Below are positions 1 to 7,962 of a stretch of 64,000 bases of DNA, piece by piece; the first letter of the stretch is position 1; each line of letters opens with the position of its first letter. The notes beneath the pieces were generated by a model that searched no databases, was not told the origin of the DNA, and saw nothing but the letters and a program-made list of their open reading frames with translations. Location of the stretch: assembly GCA_039962225.1 (NCBI GenBank), contig JAMPKV010000011.1, positions 62,001 to 126,000 on the forward strand. The letters run 5' to 3'. The DNA is from Microcoleus sp. AS-A8. GTDB lineage: Bacteria > Cyanobacteriota > Cyanobacteriia > Cyanobacteriales > Coleofasciculaceae. Made by a program: the position numbers and the translations under genes.

Positions 1-381
1 GTCGTCACAACGATTACTCCCTTACTTCCTTAACAAAAGTTTACACTATTTTCATATAACTTTTGCAGGATGCCCCCAATAGCTGGTCAATCTCAGCATC
101 GTTGGATGGAGTTCAGATTGGGTTTAGTCGTTTTGGGGAATCAAATTTTAGAATCTTGCTTCATCGATTAATCCCTAGAGAAATAAAGTTTTTTGCCCTA
201 GGGCTAAACCCAGTCGATACATGCTCTCCTCTGCAATTGAACCCCTACAATTAAAAAACAAGGTGGATTGCGGTAGCGGTATGACCCAATTACAGGCTGA
301 GCCGAGAAGGCAATCCCAGAGCAATTAACATTTTTTAACAGGTTAGCTGAGTGGAAACCAATGTAGGGGACGGCTAAAGCG
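1..381. other. Left-edge intergenic stretch, no gene called
   Basis: No convincing coding region is seen. A 63-codon open frame (63-254) has no recognisable domain, no Shine-Dalgarno site and an unusual composition, so it is not called. The stretch presumably carries the promoter of the small membrane protein gene that begins at 382. Confidence 0.4.
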
Positions 382-807
382 ATGCATAAGCTTTCAGAAA
401 CTGTATATTCGAGTTTATTTTGGTTAATTTCTGGGCTACTAGTTTGGCTGGTAATTCTACCTGTAGCATTAATGGGTTTACCGCTAATCATTGTGGGAAA
501 AGTAGCAAGACAGGTTCTTTTTCAAATCCCTCAGTCCAATTTAGTCAACGAAAAAAGCCGCTCACCGATTCATCCTGAAAGCATACCGAATAAGGGTGTT
601 CAGCCAATTTTGACAACATTCTTGCTAAAAACTCTCATTGAACTACCTGCGTTCTTAGCAGCCGTTTTGTCTTTACAACCCAAACGATTCCTAAAAGGTG
701 AGCAGGTACAATCTCACCCACTTGAGATAAAATCCGCCAATTTACCAGGCGAACCCTCAACAGGAGTGATTGAAGTACCTACTGAAGGAAAAACAACGGG
801 AACTTAG
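382..807 (+). CDS. Hypothetical membrane protein, 141 aa
   Basis: The product has a strongly hydrophobic N-terminal region (about residues 10-45, rich in Leu, Val and Ile), consistent with one long or two short membrane helices. A polar, Pro-rich cytosolic or periplasmic tail of about 95 residues follows. No known domain was recognised. The gene stands alone, with 470 bases of non-coding DNA downstream. The start codon is ATG with no clear Shine-Dalgarno site. A membrane location is inferred from composition only; function is unknown. Confidence 0.55.
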   Translation: MHKLSETVYSSLFWLISGLLVWLVILPVALMGLPLIIVGKVARQVLFQIPQSNLVNEKSRSPIHPESIPNKGVQPILTTFLLKTLIELPAFLAAVLSLQPKRFLKGEQVQSHPLEIKSANLPGEPSTGVIEVPTEGKTTGT

Positions 808-1278
808 CGATCGCAAATTTATTCCTCCTCAGGCTTCCGCTTAAGTAAGCTGTTGTGCATTTAAGAGAGGGACTGAGGCTTCAGCCTTTTTATTGTGGGA
901 TGGACATCCTGCTCGTCCAAGCTAAGCCATGTTTTATCCCGATTAGCTTATACCCAACTTCCTCTAAGCAGAAACTTATTTTCACTTAACCATTTTTCCG
1001 GCAATATTTAACGGGTTCGCCTTTAATATCTCATGAATGCAACCGCAAGAACTCACTGATCTAGGGAGAATAGCGTAAGCTCAATAAACCGTAATTCGAT
1101 ATACACACATCACAGACTAAAAATGTCAACCGCCGCCCAGTTTAGAGTTGGCATAAGTGATTCTGTGTTTTAGCTTTATTTTGAGCCACTCATCAGGAAA
1201 ATCGCGATGAGCTTTACCAACTCCCTCACTCAATGAATAAAATATTAAGAGAAGAATTGGTAAACCGAGGGAATCTCT
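808..1278. other. Intergenic region, 471 bp
   Basis: No gene is seen. The stretch contains one copy of a 30-bp dispersed repeat (895-924). Its right end should hold the promoter of the small secreted protein gene at 1279. Confidence 0.4.
895..924 (+). repeat. 30-bp dispersed repeat, copy A
   Basis: This 30-base element begins GTGGGATGGACATCC and ends GTCCAAGCTA. It matches the reverse complement of 23022-23051 at 27 of 30 positions. It contains a short inverted repeat (GGATGGACATCC). Both copies are intergenic. It looks like a short cyanobacterial dispersed repeat. Confidence 0.6.
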
Positions 1279-1566
1279 ATGCTCAAAAGCGTGGTTGTAG
1301 CCTTGGTAAGTTTGGGGTTAGTGATACTAACGACTTTAGCGCTAGCTCCAGCGGACGCGGCTACGAGTAATTCAGAGACTTATATATGGAGCTTTGCCTC
1401 CTTAGATAGCAATCAACTCGTTTGTAAACAGGTGGTGATGCATCCAGAACGAGCATTACAGCGCCGCTCTTCCCAAGAGCAAGTTGTACAGATGACCTCT
1501 ATATCTAGAATGGTGAGCGATCGCTATTGTGCTAACTCCGCAAAGCCTTATGTAGCAGGCAGATGA
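1279..1566 (+). CDS. Small secreted protein of unknown function, 95 aa
   Basis: The N-terminus is a clear Sec signal peptide: MLK, then a hydrophobic stretch to about residue 24, then an ALAPADAA region suitable for signal peptidase I cleavage. The mature part is about 65 residues, polar, with two Cys residues that could form a disulfide. A GAGGG Shine-Dalgarno-like site lies about 8 bases before the ATG. No family was recognised. A periplasmic or extracellular location is inferred from the signal peptide. Confidence 0.6.
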   Translation: MLKSVVVALVSLGLVILTTLALAPADAATSNSETYIWSFASLDSNQLVCKQVVMHPERALQRRSSQEQVVQMTSISRMVSDRYCANSAKPYVAGR

Positions 1567-1573
1567 GCGAATA

Positions 1574-1604
1574 GGGATAGGGGTGGGAAGTCAATTCCTA
1601 TCCC
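1574..1604. terminator. Hairpin between convergent genes
   Basis: GGGATAGG (1574-1581) pairs with CCTATCCC (1597-1604) across a 15-base loop. It lies between the ends of the secreted-protein gene (+) and folC (-) and overlaps the folC stop. There is no long T run, so termination in either direction is plausible but unproven. Confidence 0.4.
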
Positions 1605-2956
1605 CTCAAATTCTGCAAAAAGTGCCCAACTAGATAAAGAGAACCGCACAACACAATTAAACGTTTCGATGTCTCCGTGGGGTTAGAGGTTGCCGCCTCT
1701 AACCCTTTCTCTAAATCGGGATAGGTACGGCAATCAGCGAGTTGTGGACAAATACTTCGAGCTAAAACAGCTAGGGCATTGGGGTCGGCTGAGCTATGGT
1801 CAGGGACGGGTACGAGGTACAATTGGTCAGTCGCTCGCAGCAGAGCGTCGAAGATATCCGCGTGATCTTTCGTCGAGAGGATGCCCATCACCCAAGTGAT
1901 TGGCATGTTGAGAGTATCGACATACTGACGGAGAGCTTGGGCGGCGGCTGGATTGTGTGCACCGTCGATTAGGAGGCGATGATGGTGCCACGTTGTCCAC
2001 TGAAGGCGTCCTAGCCATTGGGTTTTAGCCATACCATTTTGGATGGCTGCGTCAGTAATTTTCCAACCCTGTGAACGGAGAATTTGCACAGTTGCGATCG
2101 CAATTGCCGAATTACTCAGTTGAATGTCCCCTAGTAAGGGCAAGGGGTATTTAATCCCCTCATATTCTGCCCACCTTTGTTGCCACCCTCCCTGAGTAAC
2201 GCTACCGCAGATAGACAAGTCTTTCTCGCCCCCTAAATCTCCCAATTTCAAAGGACTTTGAGATTCTGATTCCCTCGAAAGTTGGGGGGGTAATTCCACG
2301 GCAGGTTTTACCCAAACGGTAGGACAATCCAACTCTTTGATTCGCCCTTCTACGACTGCCTTGGCTTCTGGAGGAAGTTGTCCAATTACCGCCGGACATC
2401 CCGGCTTGAGGATACCCGCTTTCTCTCTGGCGATGTCTGCTAAAGTAGGGCCAAGATTTTGCCAATGTTCCCGACTCAGAGACGTGATCATACTCACTAA
2501 TGGAGAGTCGCAGACATTCGTGGCATCCAACCTTCCTCCCAATCCCACTTCGATCACAGCGATATCAACCCGCTGCTGGGCAAAATACAACCAAGCGGCA
2601 GCCGTAATCGCCTCAAACTGAGTGGGTGAATCTTCACTATCTTGGGGAATTGCCGCTTTCACTTGCAGCAGTAATTCTGCCAACGACGCAATGGAAATTG
2701 GCTGTTCGTTCAAACAAATTCGCTCATTCCAATCGACTAAATGTGGCGATGTGTAGCGTCCGACGCGATAACCTGCCTCGGTTAGTACAGCAGAGAGATA
2801 GGCACAGACGGAACCTTTGCCATTAGTTCCCGCCACATGCAGGATGGGGACGCGCTGGTGGGGGTTGCCTAAATCTGCTAAGAGTCGTTGAATTCGCTCT
2901 AAGCCGAGATGAACACCAAAGCGCTGGAAGGGTTTGAGGAGAGAATCGATGTCCAT
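1598..2956 (-). CDS. folC: Bifunctional folylpolyglutamate synthase / dihydrofolate synthase
   Basis: FolC joins glutamate to dihydropteroate and to folates in the cytosol. The N-terminal part carries the Mur-ligase-type ATP-binding loop HVAGTNGKGS, followed by YTSPHLVDWNERI, the EVGLGGRLDATN motif and the central ITSLSREHWQNLG segment. The C-terminal domain has LIDGAHNPAAA. At about 452 aa it is full length. I prefer the ATG at 2956 (MDIDSLLKPFQRFG), which fits the usual N-terminus of the family; the same frame also opens upstream with an ATG at 2995. It is a single gene, convergent with the small secreted protein gene. Confidence 0.93.
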   Translation of the reverse strand: MDIDSLLKPFQRFGVHLGLERIQRLLADLGNPHQRVPILHVAGTNGKGSVCAYLSAVLTEAGYRVGRYTSPHLVDWNERICLNEQPISIASLAELLLQVKAAIPQDSEDSPTQFEAITAAAWLYFAQQRVDIAVIEVGLGGRLDATNVCDSPLVSMITSLSREHWQNLGPTLADIAREKAGILKPGCPAVIGQLPPEAKAVVEGRIKELDCPTVWVKPAVELPPQLSRESESQSPLKLGDLGGEKDLSICGSVTQGGWQQRWAEYEGIKYPLPLLGDIQLSNSAIAIATVQILRSQGWKITDAAIQNGMAKTQWLGRLQWTTWHHHRLLIDGAHNPAAAQALRQYVDTLNMPITWVMGILSTKDHADIFDALLRATDQLYLVPVPDHSSADPNALAVLARSICPQLADCRTYPDLEKGLEAATSNPTETSKRLIVLCGSLYLVGHFLQNLRG

Positions 2957-3130
2957 AGTAGTTAGTGGGAAAGTCGCTTTGGGCACACTAGGCATAGTAC
3001 GACTAGCGACGATTCTCAGTAAAGCCTCAACTGGCTACTTGGGACGAATCCAAGGACGTGACAGGAGCGATCGCTTTTACTGCCTGCGCGACTGAAACTA
3101 ACTAAGCTAGAACATAGCTAGTGCAGAGCT

Positions 3131-3162
3131 CTAACTGACTGGCAGACATCTAACTGACTGGC
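3131..3162 (+). repeat. 13-bp direct repeat in a 5' leader
   Basis: CTAACTGACTGGC occurs at 3131-3143 and again at 3150-3162, a 19-base period, ending one base before the ATG at 3164. No Shine-Dalgarno site is visible there. It could be a replication-slippage duplication or a binding site near the start codon. Confidence 0.6.
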
Positions 3163-3163
3163 T

Positions 3164-4642
3164 ATGAGTACCCTAGTTGTTATTAATACAGCATTTCCGC
3201 TCCCCGCCCCCGACATCGAAGCCCTGATCGAAGGGCGAATGATCGTTGTGTTACCTCGGATATTCATCAATCCTGGGCGGCAATTTGCTCTCTACCCCAC
3301 GGATACCTCTGTTAACGGACTACCGACGGAGCAGTATTATCGATCAAATTTTTTACCGACAGTTGAAAGGTCTCTCGCTGAACTCGATGCTGAGACTGTT
3401 TTGATTAAAGCCTGGGCAAGGTGTGAATTTTGTCAAGTGATCGATGAGACGGAAACGCTGGATATTTTGTCCCAGCTATCCGTATGGACGAAGCAAGCTT
3501 TGCTGCAAACTCGTGCCCAACGAGGGAATCTGTTTCTCGCCTTCTTGAGAGTTCACCGACTCCCTCAACCCGTAGAAATCCCTGTTCAGCCAAGCCCCCG
3601 CTTCTTCTCTCTGCCGCAACCCTTGACGGTGACTGACGCGACGCCCGTGTTAGGTGATATCTTCTTTGAACAGCGTTGTCGCCAACTGATCGAACCCAAG
3701 TCCTCATTACATCCTGAATTGGAGGTGTTGCAGGGGGCAATTGCGCCACTCTCCGATCATAATCTCGCCGCTAAAGAACTCGATTACGAGACGAGAACCT
3801 TACTCGGTTGGAGTGGTTACAAGTCTACGGGGTCTATTCCTCCCACACTAGTCTGGATTCAAACCATCGCCAAAGTCGGTCATTCCAGCGATCGCGATCA
3901 GTTTGAAAGCTTAGTGCGTAAAAGCTTAGTAGAACTGGGATTTACGAACTCTAATCCGAATCCTAAAACAAGTCTTAATGCTGAGGCAATGGGCGAAGCA
4001 GAGGGTTTAGATTTTTATTGTGACGCTCCCTATCCAGTGGTGGGAGAGTTTCAGGCTAGGCAACCGCAGAACATGCCGAATAGTGTCTCTGACCAACGGC
4101 TCAATCTTGGTTATACACATCTCGGTAAATCACATTTTAACGATTCAGTCAAGATAATTTTTGCGGCTGACCCTTTAACCCCAGCCGCTCACAAGGCCGC
4201 CGTTAAGAACAACATGAATGTTATTCGTCCCGAAACTTGGCAAAGGTTAGTTGAATTGAAAGCACAGCACCAAGGCTCGATCAACTTGCTAGAACTCAAA
4301 CCTTGTTTGCAGCAAGCGCCCTTTGGTGAGGAGGCCGATGCTAAAGTGAACCACTATATTGACAAGGTACAACAAGACATTAAAGTGCGATCGCGTCTGG
4401 TTGAACTGGTCAAAAATTATCTGCACAACGCAGGGCTGAGAGATACCACTGTTGAGGCGATCCATGGACTGTATACAACGTCACAGCCGCCTCACCCCTT
4501 GACTCTAGAGGAGATGCACGACATTCTGATTGAGCTTTCCTCACCGTTAACGGGTTACTTAGGACGAATTAAAGGCAAAGATTGGAAAAGCGATCGCTTC
4601 TACTTCCTGCGGGAATTAAAGCTTGATCGAGAATTGGCTTGA
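3164..4642 (+). CDS. Unknown protein with a nuclease-like C-terminal half, 492 aa
   Basis: No family was recognised with confidence. The N-terminal 160 residues are hydrophobic/basic and may form one domain. Residues about 230-370 resemble a PD-(D/E)XK-type restriction or repair nuclease fold: a helical LVRKSLVELGF segment, an acidic GEAEGLDFY segment, then GEFQARQ, which could supply the E-x-Q/K active-site strand, then a strand KIIFAADPL. This is inference from pattern only. The gene stands alone between folC (divergent) and an ADP-ribosylglycohydrolase fragment. Its base composition and HIP1 content match the surroundings, so recent transfer is not indicated. Confidence 0.6.
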   Translation: MSTLVVINTAFPLPAPDIEALIEGRMIVVLPRIFINPGRQFALYPTDTSVNGLPTEQYYRSNFLPTVERSLAELDAETVLIKAWARCEFCQVIDETETLDILSQLSVWTKQALLQTRAQRGNLFLAFLRVHRLPQPVEIPVQPSPRFFSLPQPLTVTDATPVLGDIFFEQRCRQLIEPKSSLHPELEVLQGAIAPLSDHNLAAKELDYETRTLLGWSGYKSTGSIPPTLVWIQTIAKVGHSSDRDQFESLVRKSLVELGFTNSNPNPKTSLNAEAMGEAEGLDFYCDAPYPVVGEFQARQPQNMPNSVSDQRLNLGYTHLGKSHFNDSVKIIFAADPLTPAAHKAAVKNNMNVIRPETWQRLVELKAQHQGSINLLELKPCLQQAPFGEEADAKVNHYIDKVQQDIKVRSRLVELVKNYLHNAGLRDTTVEAIHGLYTTSQPPHPLTLEEMHDILIELSSPLTGYLGRIKGKDWKSDRFYFLRELKLDRELA

Positions 4643-4694
4643 TATAAGGCGATTTTTTGACAAATTTGCCTATTAGAATCAAAAAGTCAGTTTT

Positions 4695-4967
4695 ATGCAG
4701 CCAATCGCTCCTTATCAGGGATGCCTTCTCGGCTTAGCCATCGGCGATGCGGTGGGGGCATCTCTAGAGTTCAAGCGACCCGGCACTTTTACACCCATTA
4801 ACGATAGGGTAGGGGGTGGCTCTTTTGGGCGGCAACCAGGGCAGTGGACGGACACCTCAATGGCATTGTGCTTAGCGGAAAGCCTGATTGAGCCTTCGCC
4901 AATGCTCAGTGAGATACCAGTCAGAACCCTTAAGGAGTGTTTCGTTAAAAAATTTAACAATTATTAA
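4695..4967 (+). pseudogene. ADP-ribosylglycohydrolase, N-terminal fragment
   Basis: The first about 65 residues are typical of the DraG/ADP-ribosylglycohydrolase family: [18 protein letters not shown], then [16 protein letters not shown], which holds the metal-binding T-D-T/S-M motif. Intact members are about 280-320 aa and place further metal ligands near the C-terminus. Here the frame runs into unrelated sequence after about residue 75 and stops at 90. The catalytic metal site cannot be complete, so this is called a 3'-truncated pseudogene. Confidence 0.75.
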
Positions 4968-5383
4968 AGCAATCCAGATCTTGGATTTTTAGCACATTCC
5001 TTTATAGTGGAATAAAGAAATCAATATTCCGGATAAAACAAACCTATAAAACAGTACCCAAGGTAAAAACCGGATACAGTCTCAAGCAGAACAACAGTCC
5101 GATACCTCTAGTATCTCAATAAAACCAATCCGGAGTACTGATCAATCAATTACTTCAATAGCTTTTGTTGTCCCAAAAAGAGGAGAGGGATAGCAGTAAA
5201 AGTTAGCTATTAACAGCTACCCGCAACTGACGTAAATCCCTGTGATTGCGTTCGTGTAGCAGCGCTTTAGTGATCGCAACGTTAGGAGCGTCGGCGTAGT
5301 TTAGTCCAGTCGGGCGGAGAGCTCTAGTAGCTTTTTAGTCCAAAATTCACTTTTGTTAAGCACTTGTTTGGGGTTAGTTAAAA
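4968..5383. other. Intergenic region, 416 bp
   Basis: No gene is seen, and no further ADP-ribosylglycohydrolase sequence could be recognised, so the 3' part of that gene appears lost rather than merely frameshifted. The stretch probably contains the promoter of the small gene at 5384. Confidence 0.35.
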
Positions 5384-5701
5384 ATGGCAAAAAGTCAAGT
5401 CTCTCAACCGATCAACACCAATGATGAGCAATCCCTATATTCTGAGAATTTGATGCTTTACACTGAACTATCCTCAACTGAAACCGAGAAACTAAACGAG
5501 GGTCATGTCCTGCGTTTTCCTGAATCTGAGTTTGAGATCAAATATACCTCGACAGAAGAACCAGGAATGCTAACGGCAAGCAACAGCGAAGAATCATTCT
5601 CTCCAGCATTACGCCAAACTCAACGGGCGGAAAATAATGTTGTTGTATCCCAGTACAGGGCACCCCGGGTAAGGCGGTGTGGTGGACTGAGTGATTTTTA
5701 G
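5384..5701 (+). CDS. Hypothetical 105-aa protein, possible leader-peptide type precursor
   Basis: No domain was recognised. Residues about 24-42 (LMLYTELSSTETEKLNEGH) resemble the end of bacteriocin/RiPP leader peptides of the ELS-x-E-E-x-x-x-x-N-G-G kind, but the double glycine is replaced by EG. The C-terminal part is polar and ends in a basic RAPRVRRCGGLSDF segment with the only Cys. No modification enzyme or peptidase-transporter gene is nearby. The gene sits just upstream of IS remnants in a decayed region. It may be a small unknown protein; the precursor idea is weak inference. Confidence 0.4.
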   Translation: MAKSQVSQPINTNDEQSLYSENLMLYTELSSTETEKLNEGHVLRFPESEFEIKYTSTEEPGMLTASNSEESFSPALRQTQRAENNVVVSQYRAPRVRRCGGLSDF

Positions 5702-5923
5702 GAGTCAACAAACCGATGCGCTTAGCTTTGCGGGTAGCGTAAGCGATCGCGTCCTTCTAGACTATAAACAACTGAGTTTTTACAGCAAAGAAAGTTTGTA
5801 GAACCCCTCCCTCTGCCCCCTCTCCGTTAACGGGGACGGGGTAAATTTTTGCTTTTATATCCTACTCAGGGTTGATTAGTATTATCATTCTTTAACGAAA
5901 CTTAGGATTATCCCTCAAATTTA

Positions 5924-6303
5924 GCCAGAAGTAAGGAGGCCGACCCAAAATTTAAATCGACCTTTTGTTATGCTCGCATCAGTGCCAGAGCCGTGCGAGA
6001 GGCATTAGTCAAGGAATTGGGGTATGACCAGGCGCAATTGCCATCTCGTCAAACAATGGGCGAAATTCTCATTCGCTTGGGGTATCGCCTAAGAAAACAC
6101 AAAAGACTAAACCCTTGAAAAAAATCCCGGAAACTGATGCCATTTTTGAGAATGTGTTCCAGGCGAATCAGGCATCCGATAACAATCCGAAATCATTGCG
6201 AGTCTCGATTGATAGCTTTCGCCAAAGTGAAGATTGGTAACCTGTCACGGGGCGGCAAGGCACGCACTCTAGAACCCATAGTTGCTGATGACCATGATAC
6301 CGA
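5924..6303 (+). mobile_element. ISAzo13-type transposase remnant, 5' piece
   Basis: Translating with two frame changes gives recognisable blocks of a Rhodopirellula/ISAzo13-type DDE transposase: ADPKFKSTFCYARISARAV, then LPSRQTMGEILIRLGYRL, then ETDAIFENVFQANQ, then KVKIGNLSRGGKARTLEP and VADDHDTE. A frameshift lies near 6090-6118 (stop TGA at 6116) and another near 6210. The N-terminus and everything after the VADDHDTE block are missing here; the continuation lies at 7714. The piece is non-functional. Confidence 0.8.
6210..6303 (+). repeat. 94-bp direct repeat, copy 1
   Basis: This copy is identical to 7714-7807 except for one base (T at 6286 versus G). The repeated segment encodes part of the transposase (KVKIGNLSRGGKARTLEP to VADDHDTE). 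The two copies flank the truncated PAS gene. The repeat is far too long for a target-site duplication, so it reflects two copies of the element or a rearrangement. Confidence 0.9.
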
Positions 6304-6446
6304 AGCGAATTGGTATTATTTCAGTAATTGCAGGAACTAGTTGAGCCAATCTCAAATCCCCCAGTAGTTCCCCCTGTAAGCCGGCTAGAGGTTTTTGCCT
6401 AATCCATACTGGGTGGTGCCAGCAACCGTTATGACGGAGGACACAT

Positions 6447-7568
6447 TTGGAGCTAGAAACAGTACTAGAATATACTACAGACGCGATAACCGCACTGGAT
6501 CAAGAGTGGAACTACACCTATGTCAATCACAGTGCAGAACTGTTGTTACGGCGTAAGCAGACAGACTTGCTTGGTCGTTCTCTGTGGGAGACTTTTCCAG
6601 AACTGATAAATACTCCGGCGGAAGCGCGATTGCGATACGCAGCGGAAAACTCTATTCCAGTTAAATTTGAGCAATTCCTCCCAGGTCTTTATGGTTGGCA
6701 TGAAGTCCGGGCTGTCCCGACTAAAAACGGACTAATACTTTTCAGTCGGGACATATCGGATCGCATCCGAGCGCTCCGTGATGAAGCTGTTCGCGTTGAA
6801 ATCCGCAATATTTTTGAGCAAGCGCCCATCGCTATTGCTATCATGCGAGGGCGGGAGCATCGGTTCGAGATGCAAAATATAAGGTTCCAAGAGTTGATCT
6901 CACGGCGTAATGTTGAGGGACTAACAGTGCGAAATGCCTTTCCAGAACTAGAAGGACAAGCGTTTTTCGAGTTGCTGGATCAGGTGTATACCAGTGGGAA
7001 ACCGTATGAAGGTAAGGAGATGCTCGCCCACTATGACCGAACCGGAACTGGAGTAATGTACGAAGGCTGGTTCAATATCACTTATCAGCCCCTGTTCGAG
7101 ACGAATGGCGAAGTATCGGGAATTTTGAGTTTGAACGTTGAGGTTACCGAACAAGTTCGTGAGCGACAGCGCATTGAAAGGATTGCAGCAGAACGTGACG
7201 CTATTGTGCAACAACTCGTTGAGGGAGTAATCATTACAGATGTCGAGGGTCGCATCACCTTTGTAAATGAGGCGGCATCTCGGATGCATGGAGTCGCCAG
7301 GTTGGATGTCCCTCCCCAAGAATATGCCCAGACCTATCACCTCTATATGGAGGACGGCAGTCCCTACCCTTCTTGTGAGCTTCCCCTTGCCCGCGCTGTG
7401 CATAGGAATGAAATTGTTACTAAGGCACGCTGGCGCATCCGTCGCACAGACGGTACAGAGGTTCTTGTGGAGGGCAATGCTCGACCGATCTATAATGAGC
7501 AGAGCAAAAAAATTGCCGCAGTACTTACTATCCGAGAGCTAGAAGTCGGATATTGGAGTTCTGTCTAG
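6447..7568 (+). pseudogene. Truncated multi-PAS sensor protein (kinase domain missing)
   Basis: The 373-aa product has three PAS-like domains: about residues 1-112 (LEYTTDAITALDQEW... ending in LFSRDISDR), 120-240 (IFEQAPIAIAIMRG... LNVEVTEQVRERQRIERI) and 245-365 (VEGVIITDVEGRITFVNEAA... AVLTIRELE). Such arrays normally precede a histidine kinase or GGDEF module; here the frame ends at once with an unrelated tail, GYWSSV. The frame starts at TTG 6447. A more natural ATG at 6431 lies one base out of frame, so a single-base change near 6448 may have broken the true start. It lies between two pieces of one transposase, so it is probably a passenger or deletion remnant. Confidence 0.7.
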
Positions 7569-7713
7569 AGTCTAACCGCTGACGGGGTGACAAGCAAGCT
7601 GATGGCTTGGGAAATTGCTCTTTCTACCCGATTGATCGACAAAAAGATGAGGGCTTATTGACAGCATTATTAAGAATGAACTCTCTAAGGGGCGTTCTCG
7701 ATAATGATAATCA

Positions 7714-7807
7714 TGATAGCTTTCGCCAAAGTGAAGATTGGTAACCTGTCACGGGGCGGCAAGGCACGCACTCTAGAACCCATAGTTGCGGATGACCATG
7801 ATACCGA
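7714..7807 (+). repeat. 94-bp direct repeat, copy 2
   Basis: This is the partner of 6210-6303 (93 of 94 identical), 1504 bases downstream in the same orientation. Sequence on either side of the two copies differs, which marks the recombination or insertion boundaries. Confidence 0.9.
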
Positions 7808-7962
7808 GTGGCAAGCCATCCTCGTACCCTTTGGTATTCTCAACACCCACAACGAGCAATTATCGATTTATATGGGGCAGTCGGCTGAAACCAGTGATTT
7901 TATCGTTGACTGTCTTACAGACTGGTGGCACAACAATCAACCCCATTACCCCCATCATTGCC
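7714..7962 (+). mobile_element. ISAzo13-type transposase remnant, 3' piece
   Basis: It starts with the 94-bp repeat and continues in frame through EWQAILVPFGILNTHNEQL, then GQSAETSDFIVDCLTDWW, the expected central part of ISAzo13-type transposases. Homology fades after NNQPHYPH, at about 7955, where the opposite-strand methyltransferase gene begins to overlap. The C-terminal catalytic part is absent. An open frame continues to 8039, but that tail is antisense to the methyltransferase and is not transposase. Confidence 0.8.

Noticed and set aside
63-254. 63-codon open frame near the left edge
   Set aside because: No Shine-Dalgarno site, no domain, and composition not protein-like; the region reads as an ordinary spacer.
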